A DNA stretch of 64,000 bases. It comes from Setophaga petechia (Eukaryota > Chordata > Aves > Passeriformes > Parulidae). The notes under the pieces were generated by a model. The model was given only the letters and a program-made list of their open reading frames with translations, had not been told where the DNA came from and did not search any database. The DNA is taken from contig JANCRA010000014.1 of the NCBI GenBank assembly GCA_024362935.1, positions 14,400,258-14,464,257 of the forward strand, in the 5' to 3' direction. Both the position numbers and the translations under genes were made by a program. Below are positions 1 to 10,886 of this stretch, one piece after another. Position 1 is the first letter of the stretch. Each line of letters opens with the position of its first letter.

Positions 1-2722
1 AAATAGCTTTATGAACAAGCCATCCGTTGGCTATGGTGGTTTTTGGAAGGTGTTAAGGCAGTTTCAGTTGCTCAAGGTCCTGTAGTGGGGAAACTCAGCC
101 TGGAAGGCTTCATGTGCCCCAGGGGATGCCCTTGTCCCTGCCCTGTGACACTCAATAAACTCTGAGGGTGGTGTTTACTTGGTAGAATTCACGTCTGTAA
201 ATTATTTTAGCCACATAAAGAATTATAAACCTGTTAGCGTACAGAGAGCAAATATTCAAAAATTTATAGAAACAAGCTTATTCCTTATTCTTTTGGGGGT
301 TTCATGTGTTGGCAAAATAGAATGTATTTCACTACCATCAAATCTCCTTGAATTTTTATATTATGGGGATTTTATTGCTTTTAACTTGGTAGAATCATCC
401 TAGTTGGGATTGAGCCCTGCAGGATGTAGCTGCTCTTTAGTAGGTTCCTCATTGTCTCATTCCCACCTTTTGTTGTTCTATCTCAGCCTTTGGCTGTTGT
501 TTCATTGCTCTCCTTGTTGAGCATCTCCTGGAAGAGTTGCCTTTTGCTTTAATGCTCATCATTTCAGCAAAATGATGCTTTTGTTGGAAAATTAAGCACA
601 GAGGGCGTGGATAAGATCCCCAGTAGTACAGAGTTTTCTGTTTCAGTGGCAGACTTCCAGCTTGTGGAAATGCTTACCTTCCTATTCCCTAGCACATATA
701 TCTGTTGAATTTTATTTTTTTGAGTAACAACTTGACACTTTCACATGGGAAATAGTTGGCACTGGAGTTGAATGTTGGAGTTGAGTGCAATCCTTTTGTT
801 CTTTCTTCTCAAAGACTCCTTCCTAATGCCTGTAACATTCTTATGCTTTTGCAAATGTGCTTGTCTGAAGTACTGCTGCAAATTAATTTCTTTATCTAAT
901 TCTTTTTTATTTCCTTCTGAATGCTGTTGGGGAATAAAATCAAATGTATACAATGTACACCAAATGGGATTGCCTCTTCCTTTAAGGTCTAGTTATTGTA
1001 GACATTTGCTCTTGCTGTGCAGAAAAATAATGTTAACAGCTGCTTAATCTAGTTAGAAATGCATCTTGCTGTGTATTAAAAATTACTTCCACTTATCTTT
1101 TCTAGTGGTATAATTTGTAAAATCACATTTGAAAAACTGAAACAGCATAAATGTAACCTTGTTCAATCTTTTTATGTGTTAACATACAGAGGGTGAGCAT
1201 TGAAAAGGCCTTTGAGTATATGACAATTAAAATAGACACCTAAGAAATAGCCACCTCCTTGGCAATAGAGTACTCCCAGAAATCTTGCCCAAAGGGCTTG
1301 TAGTGGTGCTAGATTATTTCAATTAAAAAAAAAAAAAAAAGAAATCATTCTGCTTCTTTTCAAATGGGATTTGCTATTTCTGGAAACTATTAAATGTTCA
1401 GATCGAGGACCCACCCTTTATAAATTAATGCAGCACAGAAGAGTAATTAAATTTGGTAATCTCATTAAAGCTTTTAATGGAATTGATCATTTCAGGGAGT
1501 TTTTTCTGGTTATTGGGATTTCTGAACAAAGGGTCACTATTGGATTATTACTGCTCTTTTCCAGTAGCAGTTTGTTTTCAGCTGCCAGGCAAGGCAGCCA
1601 TTCTGGGACCTCAATTTGTTTCTGCTGAGGATGGGACCAGCATGCAATTCCCCCAGGAGATGAGAATCTCACTTGTAGTGTTCTCCCCTAGACTGTTGGC
1701 CACAAGTTATGTAATTTTTTTTTCTAAAGCTGATTACAAACTTAGATCTTTTTTGAAAATGTTTGTTCATTAAAGCAAAAAGGTAATGCAGTCATTTTTT
1801 ATTTTTTTTAAATATATTTAGTAACATGCAAATTATTTGTTCAAATCTACCTGATTTGATTCTCCAGTAAAGAATGCCTTCAAGGTTTCAGCACTATCTG
1901 GTTACTGTGAAATAAATAATTATTCCATTTTCATTTAGAAACTTTAAAATTGTATTGGTGCAGTACAATGAAACTGCAATGTATTTATAAAGTTGCTGTA
2001 CTTATTTTTACAGAACTTGCTCGTTGTTTTTCAGTTGAAAACAGAAATGTAATAAGGCAAGAATAATCCTGAGCGATTCTGTTTATTATAAATCCTATGC
2101 AATGGAAGCATATATTTTCATTATTTGTGTATGCATATATATTTAAACCTATTGCCTTGTTTTGATGACCCTCTTCTCCATGACATTCATGTCTTTCCCT
2201 CAGTCTTTTCCAATCTGAGAAATTCCATTAATTAATCTCTTTCTGCATGTCCTTCTGTACCTTTCCTGCTCTGTTCCTGAGAGAATCTGTACAAATGTGA
2301 GACAAGAACAGCAGTGACTGTTGAGGGTGAATGCTGATCACAGATGTAAAGGAAGTGAAAATACAGCATAAATCCTTGTGCATTCAGTATAAATCCTTGC
2401 TTTAAGAGGTAGAAATAAGATTTGTGGACATGTGGCCAATTTTCCTGCCATCCTGTACATTTTTGGTTAATCTACAGGTCAGAATCAGGACTGCACAGTG
2501 AGTTCTGCACAGGACTAGAACAGTGGACCAGGTGAACAGAACAGCACAGCAGAGAGAACAACTGTTCCTGTACCTAGAACAGCAACTTTCATTTTTCAAC
2601 CTCTTTCCAACTGCAGACAAATTATCCTGTGCCATCCTGTCCATCCCTGCCCTCCCCTCCATCCTCATCCCAGCTGAAGGGGTAGACCAGGAACCAGTGC
2701 TCTGCAGGCAGCAAAGCCACTG
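1..2722. other. Unique non-coding DNA, no gene seen
   Basis: No coding gene is recognisable; every open frame is under about 110 codons and overlaps frames on the other strand. An AATAAA at 154-159 is followed by a GT-rich stretch, so it could be a polyadenylation site, but no exon is attached to it. A pure A run lies at 1325-1340. Two AT-rich, non-repetitive stretches (about 1360-1500 and 1800-2130) carry homeodomain-like TAATTA (1444-1449) and the POU octamer ATGCAAAT (1826-1833); they resemble conserved non-coding DNA, which is an inference from appearance only. A short local duplication of ATAAATCCTTG occurs near 2370-2400. Confidence 0.5.
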
Positions 2723-2821
2723 CAGACACAGAACAAAGTTTGTTCTCAGGTATTACAGACACAGAATAAAGTTTGTTCTCAGGTATTACAGACACAGAGT
2801 AAAGTTTGTTCTCAGGTATTA
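2723..2821. repeat. 33-bp tandem repeat, 3 copies
   Basis: Three consecutive 33-bp units start at 2723, 2756 and 2789. Each begins CAGACACAGA and ends CTCAGGTATTA. The units differ at only a couple of positions (ACAAAG, ATAAAG and GTAAAG in the middle), so the triplication is recent. The unit length is divisible by three, so one plus-strand frame stays open across it and gives a repeated peptide, but there is no other sign of coding. Confidence 0.9.
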
Positions 2822-4593
2822 ATTCTGTCCCAGCCTCTCTTAGAGAGCAGATATAGTGGTGAGCTTTGTGTAATCACAGCAATTTTCAACAATATATTTA
2901 CTGGTTTTATAGAGAAAGGTACTGCGAGAACTTTATTGACATAAAATGGCAATTAATGTCAGGCAAAAGTTTTTCATTTGTGCCTTACATTTATAGTGCA
3001 TCTCCAGAAACAAATGATGTGGGGTTGCTCCAGGCCTCTGTGAATGTTTTCTGTTACAGATACCATTTATTTTGCTGCAAATGAAAGATTTGTTGTTATG
3101 AAAAGATTGATAGAGCCCATTTCAGAACCACCTGCAGGGGACTCAGCTGGTTTGCAGGTGCCAATTTCCAGGTTGCTTTGTAAAATAAAGGAGTGAGGAA
3201 GACCAGAGCAGGGAGGGCTTTCTCTGCTGTGACTGCCAATCCTCTCAAGCTTCATGTAGGAGAGAATCAGATGCCAGTGCAGATCCTCACTGGCTTCCTT
3301 TCCTGGTCAGTGGCTGGGGCAGAGGAGAGCTCAGCCCTGCCCCGTGGAGATGGCTCAGTGTGCAAAGCAAAGGAGCTGCTGTGGGCACTCGTTGGCCTCC
3401 TGGTGCAGCACAAACCCCAGGATCTGTGAGATGCAGCGTGGTGACACCAGCTGGGCTTCCATGGGAAGAGCTGGAGCTCCCTTGCTTGTCTGAGATTCAG
3501 TCAGGACAGCAAGGGGAAAAGATGGGGAAAAGATTCCTCTGACTCTGCAGTGCAAGGAGGGTGCTCACTGAAATTGCCCAAGTAAATCCACAGTAAATTG
3601 GGTCTCAACACTTGTAAATAGGGAGTCAGTTTTAACATCATGGGCATCTGCTTAATCACTTCTCTACTATCTCAAAATTCTCAGTAAACTATTTTCAATA
3701 TCATCACCATGATTAAAGTGCTAAAATACTCCAGGAGCCACTAAAATGGCATTAAAGTTAATCTTGGCTTTGCTAATTATCAGTCTTCTTCCTATGAAAG
3801 AAGAATATAGTCGACTTTGTGTTAATCTCTTTTATCAGGCAATACCATGTACTAGAATAAAAAAGGAAAATAATCCTGATTTGAAAATAAATTAAGGAAA
3901 AAGGGAGACAAATTCTTGCAAGGTTTCCCCTGACAGCTGATTTTCATGTGAGTCTGGAGACTTGAGAATATTGAAACATGGAAGGAAGGAGAGTCCACTG
4001 GTGAGATTTAGGACTCAGTCTCTTACCCTTTGCCCCCCACCAATGCCCAAGGAATAGGGTTTCTGTGTGCCTGAGGAAATACATAATTCTATTGCTAATT
4101 CCGTTCAGTCAAAAAATTGTTTAAATTTCTGGCTTCAGACTGTATTAAAACAGCTGCACTTTCTTGAGGAATGCTGTGGTAGAACTGCAGTTTATCATCT
4201 TACAACAGAATTTCCTTTCATGTAAAGCATTCCAAAATTACTCTGGAGTATTCTGAGTCTAATGAAGACTTATGTCTCTGTTAGGAAAGACTTACCAATG
4301 TAAAAGTTTGCCAGCTAAGGGCTCGGCACTTGGGAAATCAGATAATGGACTTCATTACGTTTTCTAAGAGGGTCAAACCAAAATATTTATTGTTTGAGGT
4401 GCCACCACCTCCTCCTACAAATAGGTCCCTCTGTTCTGGACTCATGAGCTGCAGGCTGTGCCTTGCCAGCAGTGTGAAAACAGGCTGGGTAGAGAAGGAA
4501 TGGTTTGGTGAAGGTGTCTGTAAATATTTTCATGTGCAAGGGACAGTGGCAGTGTAACAGAATACCTGTGAGACCATTTACTGAGAGAGGATT
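2822..4593. other. Unique non-coding DNA, no gene seen
   Basis: No gene or transposon is recognised. The segment 3200-3550 is GC-richer and yields several short overlapping frames on both strands, which argues against any one of them being real. The segment 3620-3860 is AT-rich, non-repetitive and dense in TAAT-type motifs, for example GCTAATTATC near 3772-3781, so it is a possible conserved non-coding element. Confidence 0.45.
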
Positions 4594-4876
4594 TACCAGA
4601 GTGATAGGACAAGGTGGGGGAATGGCTTCAAACTGACAGAGAGTAGGTTTAAGTTAGAGGTGAGGAAGAAATTCTTGATGATGAGGGTGGGGGGACCTGG
4701 CACAGGTGTCCCAGAGGAGCTGTGGCTGCCCCATCCCTGGAAGGGTCCAAGGCCAGGCTGGAGAGAGCTCTGAGAGCTCTGGTTGAATGGAAGGTGTCCC
4801 TGCCCATGAGAGAGGGATTGGAAATAAATCATCTTTAAGGTCCCTTCCAATCCAAACCATTCTCTGATTATATGAC
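4594..4876 (+). mobile_element. CR1 LINE 3' end, 5'-truncated
   Basis: This is a non-autonomous fragment of a chicken-repeat-1 (CR1) non-LTR retrotransposon, the dominant avian LINE. What shows it is the familiar order of blocks: a GGAATGGCTTCAAACTGACA-type block, the GAAATTCTTGATGATGAGGG block, a GGCACAGGTG-CCCAGAGGAGCTGTGGCTGCCCC region, a GGAAGGTGTCCCTGCCCATG block, and the AAGGTCCCTTCCAATCC block (from 4837), ending in a degenerate ATTCT-type 3' repeat. Only the last ~280 bp are present, which is the usual result of 5' truncation at insertion. No reverse transcriptase or endonuclease sequence is present. A 257-codon open frame on the opposite strand over this region is an antisense by-product. 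Confidence 0.92.
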
Positions 4877-6303
4877 TGCCTACACACAAGCCATGCCTTT
4901 GCTGGTTCCATGGTTGGCTGCTGATGCTGGGTGGAAGTGCAACCCATTTTCCTCCTGAATAGCTCCTGGGATGTTTTGTGGACTTGTGCAAGAGAGGAGG
5001 AGTCCCACAGGAGGGCAGATGGGGATCTCCACACTGGGAGCATGGTGCCACCATCTGTGATTGACCATGCAGCAGGGCTGTGTCTGAGCAGGGGCTGGGG
5101 GGTGCTGGGGAAGATGAGTCCTCAATGGCTCTGTGCATTGCTTGGTCAGAGCATTTAGCTGATTTCACATCCAGTTCAAAATGCAAACAGAACACAAACC
5201 ATTGCTCAGTAGCACTAATTAGTGAATCAGAGTGGCCACTGCCCCAAATGCTCATGTAACACCCAACAGACTGTGGCTGTGGGGTTTTACATTGCTGCAA
5301 TTTATCTCCAACAATTGCATTGGCTTCAATGTAAGGTATTGTCAGATGCTTTTGTGGTTGTAACATCCTGTATACATGATTTAAGTGTTTTCCAAATGGA
5401 TTTCATTTGCCTACTCAAAGCTGAATTTAGCTGAAATTCCCTGGATTCTTGGTGTTAGAGCACGGAGTCTGAGGTTCAGGAGGGAATTTTGTCTTTTTAA
5501 AATGAAGTTGTCTTTTCAAGGTATTTGATAAAATTAAGACCTTCTGTAATTCTTGAGGTTCTGTTTCCAGTGCTGCAATTCTGAAGCTGATATGGGTTAG
5601 ATTTGAGGTTCTTTTGTTTGCATTTGAGCAAGTAAATTTTCATGAGAAGTATTTTGTATTCTGCTTTTCACCTTATAGTACAAACAGTACTGATAAATGG
5701 CAAGTTTTAGCAGCTTTATGTAAAAAAGAGGATTTTATATCTATATAAATTTGATTATAAACTGTCCTAAATATTTTCTGTAGGCTAAATGTTGACTTAA
5801 GGTTTTCAGAGATCTATGTCAAAACAATTGCAATTTAAAACCTATCTTTTATGACTCTTAACTCATAATGTTGAAATATCTTGCCTTTTTCAGAAAGGCA
5901 GAGCTTCACAAGTTCTCAGATTATCTTGCATAAACTAGAATAATTCTCAATAGTACTTTTAAAAAACGTGTTTTCATGCAATCTACAGTTGATATAATGA
6001 GCCATGCTTAAAGAAAAAATGTATTCTTTTGAAATTTAACACCTGAAATCTTTAAATGGAATGGGGAGCAGGTGATTCTTCCTTAATATCTTGCTGTACT
6101 GGGGACATTTCCAGCACCAGAGAGCACCTGCTCCTCCTGCTAAAGAGTGTGAGCATCTTCGTGTGGCTGAGCTTGTGCACCCTCTGACCATCTCTGTCAT
6201 CCTTGTTCTCAAAAACAACCTGTTAGTCTTGAGTGAGACTGTGGGGACCTGTAAAAGTCACACAATTTTCAGGGCAAATTAGGATTTGTTACTTAGCAGC
6301 TTT
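4877..6303. other. Unique non-coding DNA, no gene seen
   Basis: The sequence is non-repetitive. It is GC-richer at 4900-5160 and AT-rich at 5470-6060. No convincing exon, RNA gene or transposon was seen. Short frames at 6036-6282 overlap on both strands and match nothing I recognise. Confidence 0.45.
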
Positions 6304-6319
6304 TGTGTGTGTGTGTGTT
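6304..6319. repeat. (GT)n microsatellite
   Basis: A run of about seven GT dinucleotides. Short, and probably length-variable in the population. Confidence 0.8.
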
Positions 6320-9255
6320 GAATAAATAGCACATTGTTTTTATGACAAAATCCCTTTGCATATAGCTCAGAGTGGAAACTTGACATTGTGGCTTTAACGG
6401 TGCCAAAATAAATGTCTGGTAAATTAGCACAAATAAATGTTCTTGTGGTTTACTGTCTATGGGGAAAATTAGTTTTCACTTGAAAACGTTGGAGCAAGCA
6501 AATTGGGAATATTAATTTATCCCTGCTCATGCTCACAGGCTTTTTATTCTCAGGTGTTCAGCACTTGTGGAGGTTTAGGATCCCTTGTGATCAGAGTGCC
6601 AGTCCTGCTTGGCCTCAGCACAGTTAGGGGTGAGAGTGGCCCCAGGCAGACCCCGTGTGGGTACCTGAATCCAGCCTGGAGCAGCTGCAACTTTGGCTGG
6701 CAGGAGGTGGCTCTGGGTCCCTCCTGGTCACACATCTGGATTTTCAGAGCCCCTTGGGTCAGGGAGGATCCCTTAGGGACCCCCTAGAGCTGGGCTGCAG
6801 AGAAGTGTGCGGTGTCCCTGCACCCAGGGGCTGCTGGCACAAACCAGCAGGGATCCTGATGGCTTTGTCCTTGCTGTCACCTCCTGTCTGACCACACCTC
6901 ATGGATGGCACCAGGGTCAGCAGTACTGCCTCGAGAGCTCAGGTGGAAAGCTAAGGCAAGAGCACCACCCCCCAAGCCAGAAAGCACTTTATCCATTCAC
7001 AGCCAGAAATCACAAAGCTCAGGTCACACCGTCACCAAATTTGTCCGAAGCGAAGGGAAAGAAATAAATCTTGGAAGAAGCTGTTAAGGATTAATTTTGA
7101 GAAAGGTCAGCTCCTCAACATTTTCTGGATTCCAGAAGTACTTGTTCATTCAGTTGCAATGCTGTTGGCAGTTTAAAATATGGGTTTGGACTTGATGGGA
7201 TGGGGGTAATCTATTAATCAACATTTCATCATCTACAGCTGCTTATCTTCTCTTTTCTGTAATCCCTCTTTTTAGTTGGACATCAGCATTGTCTACGTAC
7301 TTCATACCATCCATCAGGAGGAATGAATGAAGTACACAGCAATATATCAGCTTGACTAAGCTCAATAAAGCCAGAGAGAAGCAGAAAATTATTGCAATAA
7401 TCTTAAATCTTTAATGATAGTGGAGTTAAATATATATCATTTTCTTTACTCATTACTGTAGTGATAAAGCCCTGCTCTAGTACATAGTCCTAATTTGACA
7501 TAGAAAGTTTCTTCTTATTCCATTAGGTAAAAACTCCTCCCTCCCCCCTTTATTTAAAAAAAAAAAAAACCCTTTTGGTACAAATGGTATCTAAACTGTT
7601 TAATACCACAGTTCCAATAGATCTTGGCCAATACTTCTTCTGGATGTTATATAAAAAATTAACTGAGCTTTGGAAGGAATTAACTTCACTCCAACTGTGC
7701 CTTTTTCCTGTGTGTTTGACAACCCAAAAAAAAAGTATGTTAAGTTTTCAATGAGAGAGACTCAGCTGTTCCAAAGAATGAATGGCACTCATTTTTGTCT
7801 TGGTTAAAAATACTTGCAGATGTTTCATTAATAAACTGTAGTGTCCTCCTATGAGAAGAGATTAAATTTGATGGGAATACAGGAAACGTTCTTGCTGCTA
7901 TTTGCATGAAAGTTTTCCCAGCTTTGGCAGAGCTACAGGAAGCTCTGCAGGGCTTATTGGGCTGGGCTGACAAATGCTCAAACGTTCTGAGGATTCTGTG
8001 GCTGCCTGGTGAGCTCTGTCCCAGGGCTGCAGGCAAGGAGCTGAGCTGAGCACACCTGCCCTGGGACTGGGGTGGGATTACACTGGACCTTAAAGCAAAA
8101 CCAGAGGTGTTGTTCCTGTCCTTGCTGCTAGGGGACTTGGGAAAATCAGGGGAGACAGAGAAGGATGAGGGAGTGTGAGAATTGCAGCCTGGTGAGGCTG
8201 CAGTGGGCTGGAGCTGGGACAGGGCAAAGCGCAGGCAGCACTGCCAGGGCCTGGGCAGGATAAGGGGAATGGAGCAGGGTGTGAGCAGCAGCATGGGTTA
8301 GGGCTGGCTGCCCCACCAGGACTGGGGCAAAACCACAGATTTCTGTGCTGTCAGTGTAAATGGGTTCCCAGGAAATTTACAGGGATTTTCCAAGTTTATA
8401 TCCCTTTGCTTGCTTTACACAATGCTGTGTATTCAACTCTGCTTATCAAACTTTGAGAAGAGCGTTAATATAAGGCTGGATCAACAAATGTTAGAGGAAC
8501 TGAAAGAACAGGTTCAGATTATTTTATTGTTTTCTTCCATTCCTTTTAGTCTGGGACATCTCTGCAAAGAAATTATATCAAAGTTAAGGTTCTGAGACTT
8601 GACTTTGCAAGTTCAGAATTGTTGAAATTACCTGTACAATGATGGATGGGGCTATGCAGCAGAAGCACAGCAATGTTTTGGCAGCCCATTTGCCAAATCT
8701 TGCAAGAGGACTGACTCAGAACACAGAACACACTGCCTCAGTCAGTGAGAAACTTTCCAACTTAGGAGCAATCCATGCTATGAAAAACAAGCTCTTTTGG
8801 TGCAGGGGATAGAATATGAAGTCATTGCTTTTAATTAAACTGTTCTGAGTGAGACTGAACTTTGCAACTTCAAAGCATGTGTAATTGATGGATTTAGTGC
8901 TTTATACATATCTCCACAGTCCCAAAAATTCTGGTCACGTTTTAGGTAAGTGGTGGTCATGAAAGCAATTTATGGATTAACATGGATTAAAGGGAGGTTC
9001 TTTCAAAGGAGTATTTCAGCAGTAAGAATGATAGGCCTAAATGGCACTTGTTGTAAAGTTTCTAAAAACTCCACTTGCTGCTGTGGACTAGACTTATAAT
9101 CAAAGCTGTGATTTAAATTTTCCTAATAACTTCATGTTATAACTTTTCCTTTCTGTGCCCTCTAAATTACTTTGTCTATTCTAGATAAATGGATCTCATC
9201 AAGAGTGAAAAGGACATCTTTTGTGAAGCATCAAATCTTTCTTGCTGGAATCTAG
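6320..9255. other. Unique non-coding DNA, no gene seen
   Basis: Two GC-rich patches (about 6540-6990 and 7900-8340) produce overlapping frames on both strands, including a 184-codon minus-strand frame at 7740-8294 with no recognisable domain. An A run lies at about 7556-7569. AT-rich unique DNA fills 7080-7750 and 8600-9255. I see no transposon, RNA gene or CpG island. Confidence 0.45.
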
Positions 9256-9288
9256 ATTTATTAACTTCACATTATGAAGTTAATAAAT
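9256..9288. repeat. Perfect 14-bp inverted repeat (hairpin)
   Basis: The left arm ATTTATTAACTTCA (9256-9269) and the right arm TGAAGTTAATAAAT (9275-9288) are exact reverse complements around the 5-nt loop CATTA. The bases just outside do not pair, so the stem is exactly 14 bp. No T-run follows to suggest a terminator, and the stem is too short for a standard microRNA precursor. Confidence 0.9.
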
Positions 9289-10651
9289 GTTGTCCCTCTC
9301 TCCCTTCAGAGGCCTTTAAAGAGAGAATGGACTGAACACTTAAAGGTTTAAGACATTTATATGTAATGAGGAGTCCTTAAAAATGAATTGCATCTTTATC
9401 CTTGGGGGTTGGCACCTAATATTTGGGAAAAGCACCTTCTAAAGTTTCCACGTGGTGTTTTTTTGCTTTTTTGTTGTTTGAAGAAATCCATTTAGAGCCT
9501 TCTAATCTGTTCTCTCAGACATTTTGTGTGTAGTAAGATGTGCAACTCTCGTCAGGCTCCAAAAGGAGAATTAATGACATGAATAGTTTTACAGCACCAA
9601 TCTAACCATAATTACAGAAGAATGTGTTACTGGGATTGCAGCTTTGAGCTGTACAGTAATTTACAGGGATCATTCCCAGAGTGTCCCTGTCCCAGCAGTG
9701 TGCAGGGATGCAGAGCAGCCCACACAGGAGAGACAAAAAAATGGCACAAACACTGAGGTACACATTTCAGAGGCAATATCAAACATTTGTGCTCCTGAAG
9801 ATGCCTCAGGAAAAACTGGGTGATCTTTTTAAGTGCTGGAGATGTCTGCTGATGAAAACTATGATTCCAGCAAAAAACAAGTTTTCAGTTATCATTTGTA
9901 GTTATTCAACCCATAGAACACACTTCCTTACATATGCAACCTATTCTCAAGCATAGCACATTTTTATTTAGAACATTTAAGATACACTACAAACATTTGG
10001 ACATAAAAAGGATATTTATTTCTCACAGAGATGTAAGTATCTGTATGAAAAAGCACTCAAAAATCTGGAAATATCAATGTTCTATTTGTTCAAGAGGTAC
10101 AATTCTAGCAAAAGCACCATACCTTTGATTTGCATGAATAAGAAGAATTTTTTCCTCTGCGAGCATTCTTTTGAAGAACCCAACCAAAGTACTTGTAACT
10201 TTGCCTGAAAGCTATAGTTAGCACTAATTTATTTAAAAGTATGTAATGAAGAATATTTTATCCAGCTGTAAGTATGTGGTGATGAATTAGTGGGAATATA
10301 TAGCCATTTGTTATGCTTATATAGCGGCTCATGGCTGTAATAATCCTGGATCACTTCACTCTTCTCTGTGAATTAAGCAATATTAATATCCATTTTTGTC
10401 AATGGAGATTGAGAGACAGAGAGCTCTTACCATCTGCTTGTAATGGAGGCTTAAACTCCCATCTCTCTCCACCCATGCAGATAAACTTAGGAAACTTCAG
10501 AGGTACTTTATGTCTGAAGTTCACATATCTCCTAGGACCACATGGTCACAGGTTTGAACTTTTGAACAGAATACCTTTGTTTTGGATCACACCTAGAGGA
10601 AAGGCAGTGCTATGGTCTCCCAGATAATTTCCATAATTTCACTGCAGAAGG
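9289..10651. other. Unique AT-rich non-coding DNA
   Basis: No gene, RNA or transposon was recognised. Frames of 60-98 codons (for example 9681-9956 and 10331-10627) overlap one another and show no domain. The stretch 10130-10320 is AT-rich and non-repetitive. Confidence 0.45.
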
Positions 10652-10886
10652 GAATCCCAGAATCACAAAATGGTTTTGATTGGAGGGGACATTAAAGGTC
10701 ACCTCATTCCATCCTCTGCCATGGGCAGGGACGCCTGGCACTGTCCCAGGCTGCTCACAGCCTGTCCAGCCTGGCCTTGGACACTGCCAGGGATCCAGGG
10801 GCAGCCTGTGCAGGGCCTCACCACCCTGACAGGGAACAATTCCTTCCCAACACCTCATCCAAACCTGCTCTCTGTCACTTTGAAAT
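10652..10886 (-). mobile_element. CR1 LINE 3' end, minus strand, 5'-truncated
   Basis: This is the reverse complement of the CR1 3' region. The left end AGAATCACAAAATGG is the degraded terminal repeat. It is followed by the complement of the AAGGTCCCTTCCAACC block, the CTGCCATGGGCAGGGACGCC block, the GTCCAGCCTGGCCTTGGACA block with CTGCCAGGGAT next to it, and the CCTCACCACC / AATTCCTTCC blocks. Similarity fades after about 10886. Only the final ~235 bp are present, so the copy is 5'-truncated and non-autonomous. It lies in the opposite orientation to the CR1 at 4594-4876. Confidence 0.93.

Noticed and set aside
4593..5366. 257-codon minus-strand frame
   Set aside because: It runs through the antisense of a CR1 element and has no protein domain.
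7740..8294. 184-codon minus-strand frame
   Set aside because: Serine/proline-rich product of GC-rich DNA, with no recognisable domain or splice context.
9256..9288. microRNA precursor or rho-independent terminator
   Set aside because: The stem is only 14 bp, with no T-run and no flanking pairing; the genome is not bacterial.
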